A stretch of 11,447 bases of DNA. Origin: Bacteroidota bacterium (GTDB lineage Bacteria; Bacteroidota; Bacteroidia; Bacteroidales; UBA1715). This document shows, piece by piece, positions 1-6,426 of the stretch. Location: the NCBI GenBank assembly GCA_029266015.1, contig JAJUFK010000057.1, forward strand, positions 1-11,447, read 5' to 3'. Numbering within the stretch: the stretch's first letter is position 1; every line of letters begins with the position of its first letter. Position numbers and translations under genes: made by a program. The notes under the pieces are model-generated. The model was given only the letters and a program-made list of their open reading frames with translations. It was not told the origin of the DNA and searched no databases.

Positions 1-774
1 AGATTTGTGTATTGTTATAGTTGGGCTTTCATTTAGTACAGAACTCATAAAATCATTCGAAATTAAGTAATTTGTATATTCCCCTTCAGCTTTTATTGTT
101 ATGGTACTTGAGTCGGGTATTATTATTGGTCTAACATTTAGTGTATGAGGGGCTATGGGGGTTATAACCAGTGTTTTACTGTTGGGGGTTATAATGGGAC
201 CACCTAAACTCAAAGAGTATCCTGTAGAGCCTGTTGGGGTACTTACAATTACGCCATCTGCCCAAAAAGAACATAAGAAATCATTATTAATTGAAATTGA
301 AATTTTTAATAATTTTAAATGATTGCTTCGCTGTATGGTTATTTCATTTAATCCTATACCATATAGTTGTTTGGAAGAATCTTCAAATTCTAATATACTC
401 CGTGAACATACTGAATATTTATTTTCTTGCATATGATGTAAGCATTCTTCTAATTGGCGAGGCATTACTTCAGCTAAAAAACCAAGTTTACCTAAATTGA
501 TTCCAAGAATAGGAATGTGTGACGTATAAGAAGCATGTGCACATTTAAGAAACGTTCCATCACCACCTAAACTTAAAATTACATCTGATTGAATTGTATT
601 GAAATCCGAAAAGGGTGTAATATTAGGCAATGAATAATGTTTTGAGAGTTTTACGTAAAACTCTTCATACATATAAATAGAATATTTAGATTGCTGTAGT
701 TTTTGAATTATATTGTAAACAGCTGTGTAAATTTCTTCTGATATTGAAGCTCCATATAATGCAACAGTATTCAT
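1..774 (-). CDS. nadK: NAD kinase, 3' end beyond the window
   Basis: ATP-dependent NAD kinase, the cytosolic enzyme that phosphorylates NAD+ to NADP+ and so sets the NADP(H) pool. I translated it by eye from the ATG at 774-772; the frame stays open for 258 residues to the window edge. The family usually has about 290 residues, so roughly the last 30 are missing. Visible motifs are the GGDGT loop at residues 70-74 with catalytic Asp72, the NLGKLGFLAE segment shortly after it, Asn143-Glu144 of the NE motif, and Ala172-Asp173 followed by the glycine-rich PTGSTGYS segment (180-187). Downstream PIAPHTLNVRP matches the conserved C-terminal beta-sandwich core. The start lies 2 bases after the stop of the CBS-domain gene, so the two are almost certainly co-transcribed and probably translationally coupled. 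No frameshift or missing catalytic residue is seen. Confidence 0.95.
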   Translation of the reverse strand, partial: MNTVALYGASISEEIYTAVYNIIQKLQQSKYSIYMYEEFYVKLSKHYSLPNITPFSDFNTIQSDVILSLGGDGTFLKCAHASYTSHIPILGINLGKLGFLAEVMPRQLEECLHHMQENKYSVCSRSILEFEDSSKQLYGIGLNEITIQRSNHLKLLKISISINNDFLCSFWADGVIVSTPTGSTGYSLSLGGPIITPNSKTLVITPIAPHTLNVRPIIIPDSSTITIKAEGEYTNYLISNDFMSSVLNESPTITIHKS

Positions 775-776
775 TA

Positions 777-1445
777 TTATATGTTTAAATAGTGAGTAAG
801 ATTATCAATTCTGTTTTTGTATAACTCATGCAATTTGCTATATCCTTCAAAGTATGTTTTTATAGTATAATCAAAGCGATTAAGTTCTGCAATTATTTCA
901 CCTATATCATGTGTGTTTAATTTTATTGTAAGCTCAATTTTAGTAGAATCGGGAATAATGGTGGTATATAAACTTATGATTTTTGCACTATTTTCTTCAA
1001 TTATTTGTGTTATTTTTTGTAACGTATAGTCTTTTGTATGCATTTCTAACACTATAATAGCCCCCGGTTGTTGTAATGATGTAATATTTGCGAAATATTT
1101 GGTTAGGGTAGAACAGGGAATTAACCCCAGATATGTATTATTATCATCAACTACTGCTATACAAGATAATTCTTGATTAAAAGTTTTTTCTATAATATCA
1201 TATATATGTTGATGTGCATATACTTTTGTCTGAATTAATTTAGATTGTATGTCTTTTAATAATAATGAGTTAGAAGGTTTATTCGATATATCTTCTTCAC
1301 AAAGCATTCCTAAAAACATATTGTTTTCATCTATTACCGGTAGATGAAATAAGCGAGTGTTAAACATACTATCATATGCAATTTTTTCTGAATCGGTATC
1401 TTTCAGAGGAACATAATTCTCAGATATAAGTGAAAGTGCAATCAT
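777..1445 (-). CDS. CBS-domain pair with C-terminal ACT-like domain
   Basis: A 222-residue soluble protein with no signal peptide or membrane segment. Residues about 1-55 and 60-120 look like two CBS repeats. The phrases FHLPVIDENNMFLGML and IAVVDDNNTYLGLI are the typical second and third strands of each repeat, which together form a Bateman module that binds adenine nucleotides. Residues about 125-200 (GAIIVLEMHTKDYTLQKITQ onward) resemble an ACT-type beta-alpha-beta fold, giving an AcuB-like layout. ACT and CBS domains commonly sense small ligands, so a regulatory role is likely, but the ligand and target cannot be read from sequence. It is first in a two-gene unit with nadK. From memory, this CBS-nadK order beside pdxJ recurs across Bacteroidota, which suggests a link to NAD(P) or nucleotide state. 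The ATG at 1445 follows a good promoter with a leader of about 20 bases. Confidence 0.85.
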   Translation of the reverse strand: MIALSLISENYVPLKDTDSEKIAYDSMFNTRLFHLPVIDENNMFLGMLCEEDISNKPSNSLLLKDIQSKLIQTKVYAHQHIYDIIEKTFNQELSCIAVVDDNNTYLGLIPCSTLTKYFANITSLQQPGAIIVLEMHTKDYTLQKITQIIEENSAKIISLYTTIIPDSTKIELTIKLNTHDIGEIIAELNRFDYTIKTYFEGYSKLHELYKNRIDNLTHYLNI

Positions 1446-1471
1446 GTAGTATAATAATTAATTTTAAATTG

Positions 1472-1501
1472 TAAATTTACACGCTAAATTTATAAAAACA
1501 A
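1472..1501 (-). promoter_or_regulatory. Promoter of the CBS-nadK unit
   Basis: On the minus strand TTG at 1501-1499 is followed by exactly 19 bases and then TAAATTTA at 1479-1472. The Bacteroidota housekeeping promoter is TTG, about 19 bases, TAnnTTTG, so this matches the -33 element fully and the -7 element except for the last base. Transcription would start near 1466, giving a leader of about 20 bases before the ATG at 1445. AT-rich DNA makes chance matches common, but the spacing and position are both right. Confidence 0.6.
1485..1492 (+). promoter_or_regulatory. Possible -7 element for pdxJ
   Basis: A second copy of the self-complementary octamer TAAATTTA lies 14 bases before the pdxJ ATG at 1507. 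It matches TAnnTTTG except for the final base. The -33 region 19 bases upstream reads TTT (1463-1465) rather than TTG, and the implied leader would be under 10 bases. It is therefore a weak candidate, listed because no better rightward promoter is visible in the gap. Confidence 0.25.
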
Positions 1502-1506
1502 TTAAT

Positions 1507-2220
1507 ATGACAGTTTTAAGTGTAAATATAAATAAAATTGCCTTAATTAGAAATTCTCGTGGAGCAAATAATCCAAATATACTTAAGGTTGCTCAAGATT
1601 GTGAACAATTTGGAGCTCATGGAATTACAATCCACCCTCGTCCCGATCAACGTCATACAAAATATCAAGATGTGTTTGATTTGAAACAAATACTTACTAC
1701 CGAATTAAATATTGAAGGCTATCCTGATTCAAAATTTATTGATGTAGTATGTAATGCTAAACCTACTCAAGTTACGTTGGTTCCTGATGCTCCTGACGCT
1801 TTAACATCAAATACCGGTTGGGATACAAAATTACACTATGCCTTCCTTACTGATATTACAAAACAGTTACAGTCACATGGAATACGAGTTTCAATATTTG
1901 TAAATCCTGAAGAAATTTTTATAGAATATGCCGCTAAAATTGGTACCAATAGAATAGAATTATATACAGAACCTTATGCTGCAAGATTTTTGCACAATAA
2001 AAATAAAGCTGTAGAGCCATATGTGAAGTGTTCTCAATATGCTCATTCGTGTGGTTTAGAAGTAAATGCAGGTCATGATTTGAATTTAGATAATTTACAA
2101 TATTTCAAAGAGTCTTTACCTGTATTGCATGAAGTATCTATAGGTCATGCATTGGTGTGTGATGCATTGTATTTAGGATTAGAAAAAACAATACAGGAAT
2201 ATTTAAAACGATTAGCGTAA
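1507..2220 (+). CDS. pdxJ: Pyridoxine 5'-phosphate synthase
   Basis: PdxJ condenses 1-deoxy-D-xylulose 5-phosphate with 3-amino-2-oxopropyl phosphate to form pyridoxine 5'-phosphate, the ring-closing step of the DXP-dependent vitamin B6 route. It is a cytosolic TIM barrel. The 237 residues are full length for the family. Visible signatures are VNINKIALIRNSRG at 6-19, HPRPDQRH at 43-50 (His43, Arg45 and His50 align with active-site residues of E. coli PdxJ), Glu70 in NIEGYP, the ELYTEPYA segment, NAGHDLNL and VSIGHALVCDALYLG near the C-terminus. Where the E. coli enzyme has Asp-His in its NIDHIA motif, this one has Asn-Lys; I recall this as usual in Bacteroidota, so it is lineage variation rather than damage. 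It is the only rightward gene here, divergent from the CBS-nadK pair and convergent with trkH. Confidence 0.97.
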   Translation: MTVLSVNINKIALIRNSRGANNPNILKVAQDCEQFGAHGITIHPRPDQRHTKYQDVFDLKQILTTELNIEGYPDSKFIDVVCNAKPTQVTLVPDAPDALTSNTGWDTKLHYAFLTDITKQLQSHGIRVSIFVNPEEIFIEYAAKIGTNRIELYTEPYAARFLHNKNKAVEPYVKCSQYAHSCGLEVNAGHDLNLDNLQYFKESLPVLHEVSIGHALVCDALYLGLEKTIQEYLKRLA

Positions 2221-2228
2221 TTTTTATG

Positions 2229-3665
2229 TTATTTTGATTTCCAAAAAGCAGGTGTTAAAAGAACTAAAAATGAATATAGCTCTAATCGTCCTAATATCAT
2301 AAATAGTGATATAATTATTTTTACGATATTTGATAAATGCGAAAAGTTTGAAACCGGACCTATTGTTCCTATACCGGGTCCAACACCTCCCATGGCAGTA
2401 GCTATGGCACTTGCTGCAGTTGCTCCGTCAACGTTTAGAAAAATTAACAGTACAGTACCTACAGTAAATGCAATAAAATACCATACTATAAATGTTAATA
2501 CTGCTACATTCTGTTTTTCATTCATTATAGTATTGTTAAAACGTACCGGTGTAATAACTTGTGGATGTAAATTTTTTGTAAAAATATTTCGTAAATTTTT
2601 GAATACGAGTGCGTGTCGAGCCATTTTAATACCACCGGCGGTAGAACCTGTACAGCCGCCAGCAAATAATAACAAAAACATAATTATACTTCCTGCTTGG
2701 GGCCATAATAAATAATCACTTGAAGCAACTCCGGTACATGTAATAATTGAAACTACTTGAAAAAATGAATCTCTAAATGATTGTTCAAGTGGGCGAGAGG
2801 TTTGTGAATATAATAGTACAGTTACTAATATAGTTGTACTGATTACAACTTTAATATAGAACCACAATTCATTATTATGTTTTATTTTGTCAAATCTATT
2901 TTTTACTAAATAATAATACAATATAAAATTTATTCCTGCCAAAAACATGAAAATTGCAATAACATATTGTATATACGGTGAATAATCTGCTATACTTGTG
3001 TTTTTTGTTGAAAAGCCACCTGTTGCAACTGTACCAAATGCATGACAAATACTATCAAATAATGTCATATCACCCAATAATAAAAATATAATTTCTAAAG
3101 TTGTAAGACTAAGATAAATAAGCAGCAATCTTTTTCCAACAGATGTTATTTTGGGTAATATTTTTTCTCCAACAGATGATTCCACAGAGAATAGATTATT
3201 TCCGCCAATTTTTAATGATGGCATAATTATAATTACTATTACTATAATTCCAATTCCTCCAATCCAATGTGTTAAACTTCTCCAAAATAGAATTGATTTT
3301 GGTAATGCTTCAATGTCTGATAATATTGATGAACCTGTGGTACTAAATCCTGATGTAGATTCAAAAAAGGCATCAACTATGCTAAAATAATGTGAAAATA
3401 TATACGGTAAAGAACCAATTCCTGCTATAAAAAACCATGAAAAGGTAACTATAAAAAACGATTCTTTTTTTGTTACTTCTTTGGGTTTTGAATAGTAAAT
3501 TGCAGAACCACATAGTATAGAAATTATACAACAAATTACTATTGTGTTAATAAATGGAATAATAGGCTCATTATAATAGAGAGCTAATAGTAAACTAATA
3601 CTTATACCAACACTTAAAATTCCTACAATTCGTATTAGAATCTTACATAAATTACCTAGATGCAT
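2229..3665 (-). CDS. trkH: TrkH-type potassium uptake channel subunit
   Basis: An inner-membrane potassium transporter subunit of the TrkH/KtrB superfamily, full length at 478 residues. It is strongly hydrophobic throughout, with the expected fourfold repeat of helix, pore loop, helix. The pore-loop filters are visible: FSTTGSS (107-113), TVATGGF (212-218), ITCTGVA (308-314) and TAMGGVGPG (423-431). Each carries the glycine that lines the K+ filter. The conserved GGCTGSTAGGIK segment (336-347) corresponds to the gating loop before the last repeat. TrkH works with the cytosolic NAD-binding gating subunit TrkA; no trkA gene lies in this window. The start at 3665 is followed by a plausible N-terminal membrane helix. 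An exact -7 promoter element sits just upstream, although engB is only 57 bases away and read-through is possible. Its stop is 8 bases from the convergent pdxJ stop, with no terminator hairpin visible between them. Confidence 0.95.
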   Translation of the reverse strand: MHLGNLCKILIRIVGILSVGISISLLLALYYNEPIIPFINTIVICCIISILCGSAIYYSKPKEVTKKESFFIVTFSWFFIAGIGSLPYIFSHYFSIVDAFFESTSGFSTTGSSILSDIEALPKSILFWRSLTHWIGGIGIIVIVIIIMPSLKIGGNNLFSVESSVGEKILPKITSVGKRLLLIYLSLTTLEIIFLLLGDMTLFDSICHAFGTVATGGFSTKNTSIADYSPYIQYVIAIFMFLAGINFILYYYLVKNRFDKIKHNNELWFYIKVVISTTILVTVLLYSQTSRPLEQSFRDSFFQVVSIITCTGVASSDYLLWPQAGSIIMFLLLFAGGCTGSTAGGIKMARHALVFKNLRNIFTKNLHPQVITPVRFNNTIMNEKQNVAVLTFIVWYFIAFTVGTVLLIFLNVDGATAASAIATAMGGVGPGIGTIGPVSNFSHLSNIVKIIISLFMILGRLELYSFLVLLTPAFWKSK

Positions 3666-3687
3666 GTAAGTTATATTAAAATCTAAG

Positions 3688-3695
3688 CAAAATTA
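3688..3695 (-). promoter_or_regulatory. -7 promoter element upstream of trkH
   Basis: On the minus strand TAATTTTG at 3695-3688 is an exact match to the Bacteroidota -7 consensus TAnnTTTG. The expected start site near 3682 gives a leader of about 17 bases to the ATG at 3665. The -33 element is poor: the positions 19 to 22 bases upstream read AAA or TTT, not TTG. It lies entirely inside the engB-trkH gap, which supports independent expression of trkH. Confidence 0.45.
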
Positions 3696-3722
3696 CAGAA
3701 TATATTATGTGATTTTTAAAAA

Positions 3723-4310
3723 TTACAGTAAATTTTCGAGAAATTGTAATATTTCTTCTTTTCCATGTTTGCGTGAAGATGATGATTGAAAAATAGGAGG
3801 CAATTCTTCCCATTCTATAAGTAATGTTTTTTTATAGGTTTCAATATTTCGCTCAATAGCTCCCGGTTTTAATTTGTCGGTTTTTGTAAAAATAATACTA
3901 AACGGAATGCTATTCTTTCCAAGAAGTTTTAAGAATTCTAAATCTATTGTTTGTGGTTCGAGTCTACTATCAATAAGTACAAATAAACATACTAATTCTT
4001 GCCTGTTAAGTACATAGTCTTGTATAATTTTTGCAAATTCTCCTCGATTTTGTTTACTTACTTTTGCAAAACCATATCCGGGTAAATCTACTAAGTACCA
4101 TGAATTATTGATTAAAAAATGATTGATAGTTTGTGTTTTGCCCGGTGTACCTGATGTTTTAGCCAGCTTATGATTGTTGGTTAGCATATTTATCAATGAA
4201 GATTTACCAACATTTGATCTGCCAATAAATGCAAACTCCGGTAATTGTTTGTTAGGGCATTGTTCTATTTTAGTACTGCTTGTAACAAATGTTGCTGATT
4301 GAATTATCAT
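3723..4310 (-). CDS. engB: Ribosome biogenesis GTPase EngB (YsxC/YihA)
   Basis: A small cytosolic GTPase of the TRAFAC class, needed for assembly of the large ribosomal subunit and essential in several bacteria. The protein is full length (195 residues) and all G motifs can be read: G1 GRSNVGKS (30-37), the G2 region GTPGKTQT (54-61), G3 DLPGYG (75-80), G4 TKTD (142-145) and a serine-rich G5 loop (SSSSRKHG) near the C-terminus. The N-terminal lead of about 25 residues is typical for EngB, which separates it from the longer Era and EngA proteins. The ATG at 4310 is 5 bases after the stop of the T9SS plug-type gene, so it is probably translated from the same messenger as the receptor, lipoprotein and plug genes, an unusual company for a ribosome factor. 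Confidence 0.96.
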   Translation of the reverse strand: MIIQSATFVTSSTKIEQCPNKQLPEFAFIGRSNVGKSSLINMLTNNHKLAKTSGTPGKTQTINHFLINNSWYLVDLPGYGFAKVSKQNRGEFAKIIQDYVLNRQELVCLFVLIDSRLEPQTIDLEFLKLLGKNSIPFSIIFTKTDKLKPGAIERNIETYKKTLLIEWEELPPIFQSSSSRKHGKEEILQFLENLL

Positions 4311-4315
4311 TGTTT

Positions 4316-5587
4316 TTATTTTGTTTGTTCTATTGTTTGATAACCTATTATTCTGTCATATCCTTTAGAAATATCGTAGTAATAAACAAAAATATCATAT
4401 CTGTTTTCAGTTTTATTATAACTACCTTCAATTTCGTGTGTAAATATATGTTTTTTATCATGCGAAACAAACGCTAACGAGTAATCATAGTATCCTTGTT
4501 TTAATAAAATAGCTGCTTCATACATATTTGTTTGATTATTATATATCATTTTGTTTTCATCAGTAATAGACCAACTGTTAAAACCTCCAACTACATATAT
4601 ATCAAGCGTATCATATATTTGCTTTGTATATTGAATAGTAAAATGTACATAAGCATAGTCTGCAACAGTAGATGCATCTGTAGCTGAAATTTCATGCGAA
4701 GGTAAGAATTTTCCATTTAAATCTTTTGTATTCGCATAAGGTTTAAATGCTTGAAATTCATTTGGTTCAAGATATATTTTATATATTCCGTTTTCCCAAT
4801 CAATGCGTCGAATATATTGTCCTGCAAATCGCATATTTTTAAAATTAAATTGTCTAAATTCTGCATTTCCATAAAAACAATTGTATGGTTCTGTTGTAAA
4901 TTTAATAGATTGCATATATATATGAGTTGGTTTTGTATACCATTTGCAGTTATCCCATCTATTGTTTTGTTGCACTAATACTTGTAGCTGATTAATTTGA
5001 TTTACAATAGGTATATTTTCCCATGAAATATTTATATCAACAGCTTGATGTGTATCCATCAAGTCAACAGTATTGGGGCGTCGTTGTAATGCTTGTATTG
5101 ATACCAAAGGTTCTACAACTTGAAAGCGTTTTTGTAATAGTATTTGTTTTGTATGTTCATCAAATACTTGAATTATATAATTACCTGACAATAGAAATTG
5201 AATGGAATTATTTGGAAAACTAGTTTTATAATGAATATATGGTATTGATGTATTAATTGAATGTTCTCCACTCTCAAATTCTAATAATCCAATTGTTTGA
5301 ATATATTCATTGGGTAACAATTCTGATTTATACCAGTTTTTATCGCATAAAAATATTGTATATTGTAAATCGATAATAGAATTATACAAAATATCAAATT
5401 CTATGGTAAGAAAATCTGTTGAATTGAGAATAATTACAGGGGGAGATAATTGATTAGTATTTGTATATAGTTGTACTGTTTTTACATTGGGATCTATAAT
5501 ACAATCATTGAATACTTGTGCTTTACAAGTATATTGTAATGTGAAGAAAAAAAATACAATAACCAATATGTATTTTATATGTGTCAT
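4316..5587 (-). CDS. DUF5103 protein, type IX secretion plug-like
   Basis: A 423-residue exported protein of the DUF5103 family, whose members are annotated as type IX secretion system plug proteins. In Flavobacterium a protein of this kind occupies the periplasmic side of the large SprA translocon pore when no cargo is engaged. Residues 1 to about 23 form a signal peptide (a basic residue, then a hydrophobic run VIVFFFFTL, with cleavage expected near CKAQ). The N-terminal part (about 25-165) is beta-rich and the FRQFNFKNMRFAGQYIRRID segment is a strong family hallmark. The C-terminal part (about 310-423) resembles an immunoglobulin-like or carbohydrate-binding sandwich with VVGGFNSW, LLKQGYYDY, EGSYNKTENRYDIFVYY and GYDRIIGY. 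It lies 5 bases after the DUF4249 gene and 5 bases before engB. Cys21 lacks a convincing lipobox, so I do not call it a lipoprotein. The plug role is inferred from the family. Confidence 0.85.
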   Translation of the reverse strand: MTHIKYILVIVFFFFTLQYTCKAQVFNDCIIDPNVKTVQLYTNTNQLSPPVIILNSTDFLTIEFDILYNSIIDLQYTIFLCDKNWYKSELLPNEYIQTIGLLEFESGEHSINTSIPYIHYKTSFPNNSIQFLLSGNYIIQVFDEHTKQILLQKRFQVVEPLVSIQALQRRPNTVDLMDTHQAVDINISWENIPIVNQINQLQVLVQQNNRWDNCKWYTKPTHIYMQSIKFTTEPYNCFYGNAEFRQFNFKNMRFAGQYIRRIDWENGIYKIYLEPNEFQAFKPYANTKDLNGKFLPSHEISATDASTVADYAYVHFTIQYTKQIYDTLDIYVVGGFNSWSITDENKMIYNNQTNMYEAAILLKQGYYDYSLAFVSHDKKHIFTHEIEGSYNKTENRYDIFVYYYDISKGYDRIIGYQTIEQTK

Positions 5588-5592
5588 ATTAG

Positions 5593-6414
5593 TTATTTGA
5601 TAATAATACTTAGAGTATCTGATGAATATGCCAAAAATCTACCTAAAACATTGCCTGAAAAATTTGAAGTAGGGTTATCTGGCACAGAGAAATTGCTAGT
5701 AGATGTCATGGCTTGTATTAATGTTGTGTAATATAAATAGTTAGCTTTGTCAATAGACGTAAATTCAAATAATACTTTATCATTTTTTTTAAAGAAATAA
5801 AAAGGTTCATATTGAATAGTATCTGCCGTAAAATATATATCATCTGTTATCATTAAATCATTTGCAGATTTAAAGAGAGTGTCATTTTTAGTAATTTTAA
5901 TTCTATAATAATTTGTTTGATTTTGAGGATCAAGAAATTCCATTTTTGTAACATAAAACAATTCTCCCGGATATGTTTGAAGGTATTTAGAATATTCAGA
6001 CACTCTATAAGATAATTTAGTGAGAGGAACTTTTCCGGGCATATATGATTGTGCTGTATATTCTTTGGAGTCATATTGTACATGTATAGTATACATAGTA
6101 TTTTCAGGAAATGAATAAGTTGCAATATAAAGACCCGGCGATTTTTCGGTTAATAACATTGTTGTATCATTAAATAGTAAAGTTACAATTGCACCTGAAA
6201 CTGCAGGATATTCAATAGGGTTCATATAATCACCGGTTCTTGTTATTTTTACTATAGCACTATCGGTGAATGAACTACATTGTGCATCAATTACTAATTC
6301 TGATTTTGTTTTCTTAAGTTCAAAATCATCTATTACTTCTTCACAATTTGTAAGCAAAAAAGGTATGCTTGTCAACAATAATATGGTAATTTTATAAATA
6401 TTGAATGGTTTCAT
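5593..6414 (-). CDS. DUF4249 lipoprotein
   Basis: A 273-residue predicted lipoprotein of the DUF4249 family, which in Bacteroidota usually sits directly after a TonB-dependent receptor, as here (12-base gap). The N-terminus has a basic start, a hydrophobic stretch and LLTNC, so Cys24 is the likely lipidated residue. It is followed by EEVIDDFE, an acidic run like the surface-export signal described for Bacteroidota lipoproteins, though a similar acidic stretch is also part of the family consensus. The early KSELVIDAQCSS and the peptide-like AVSGAIVTLLFNDT suggest beta-sandwich folds. The C-terminal NPTSNFSGNVLGRFLAYSSDT matches the usual family ending. The role is not established; by position it may be a surface partner of the receptor, loosely comparable to SusD, but no substrate can be inferred. 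Confidence 0.85.
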   Translation of the reverse strand: MKPFNIYKITILLLTSIPFLLTNCEEVIDDFELKKTKSELVIDAQCSSFTDSAIVKITRTGDYMNPIEYPAVSGAIVTLLFNDTTMLLTEKSPGLYIATYSFPENTMYTIHVQYDSKEYTAQSYMPGKVPLTKLSYRVSEYSKYLQTYPGELFYVTKMEFLDPQNQTNYYRIKITKNDTLFKSANDLMITDDIYFTADTIQYEPFYFFKKNDKVLFEFTSIDKANYLYYTTLIQAMTSTSNFSVPDNPTSNFSGNVLGRFLAYSSDTLSIIIK

Positions 6415-6426
6415 AGAGTTTAATAT

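Noticed and set aside
1507..2220. PdxJ as a defective enzyme because the N-terminal Asp-His of the E. coli motif reads Asn-Lys
   Set aside because: The same variation is, as I recall, usual for Bacteroidota PdxJ, and the other active-site residues are intact.
2218..2240. Bidirectional terminator between the convergent pdxJ and trkH stops
   Set aside because: Only 8 bases separate the stops and I see no inverted repeat in them or in the adjoining gene ends.
2392..2715. 107-residue rightward frame opposite trkH
   Set aside because: It is the complement of the conserved trkH coding sequence; its apparent Pro/Ala content mirrors Gly-rich pore loops and it resembles no protein I know.
5853..6125. 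90-residue leftward open frame inside the DUF4249 gene
   Set aside because: It lies wholly within a recognised gene in another frame, has a low-complexity Ile/Leu/Lys composition from AT-rich DNA and no recognisable domain.
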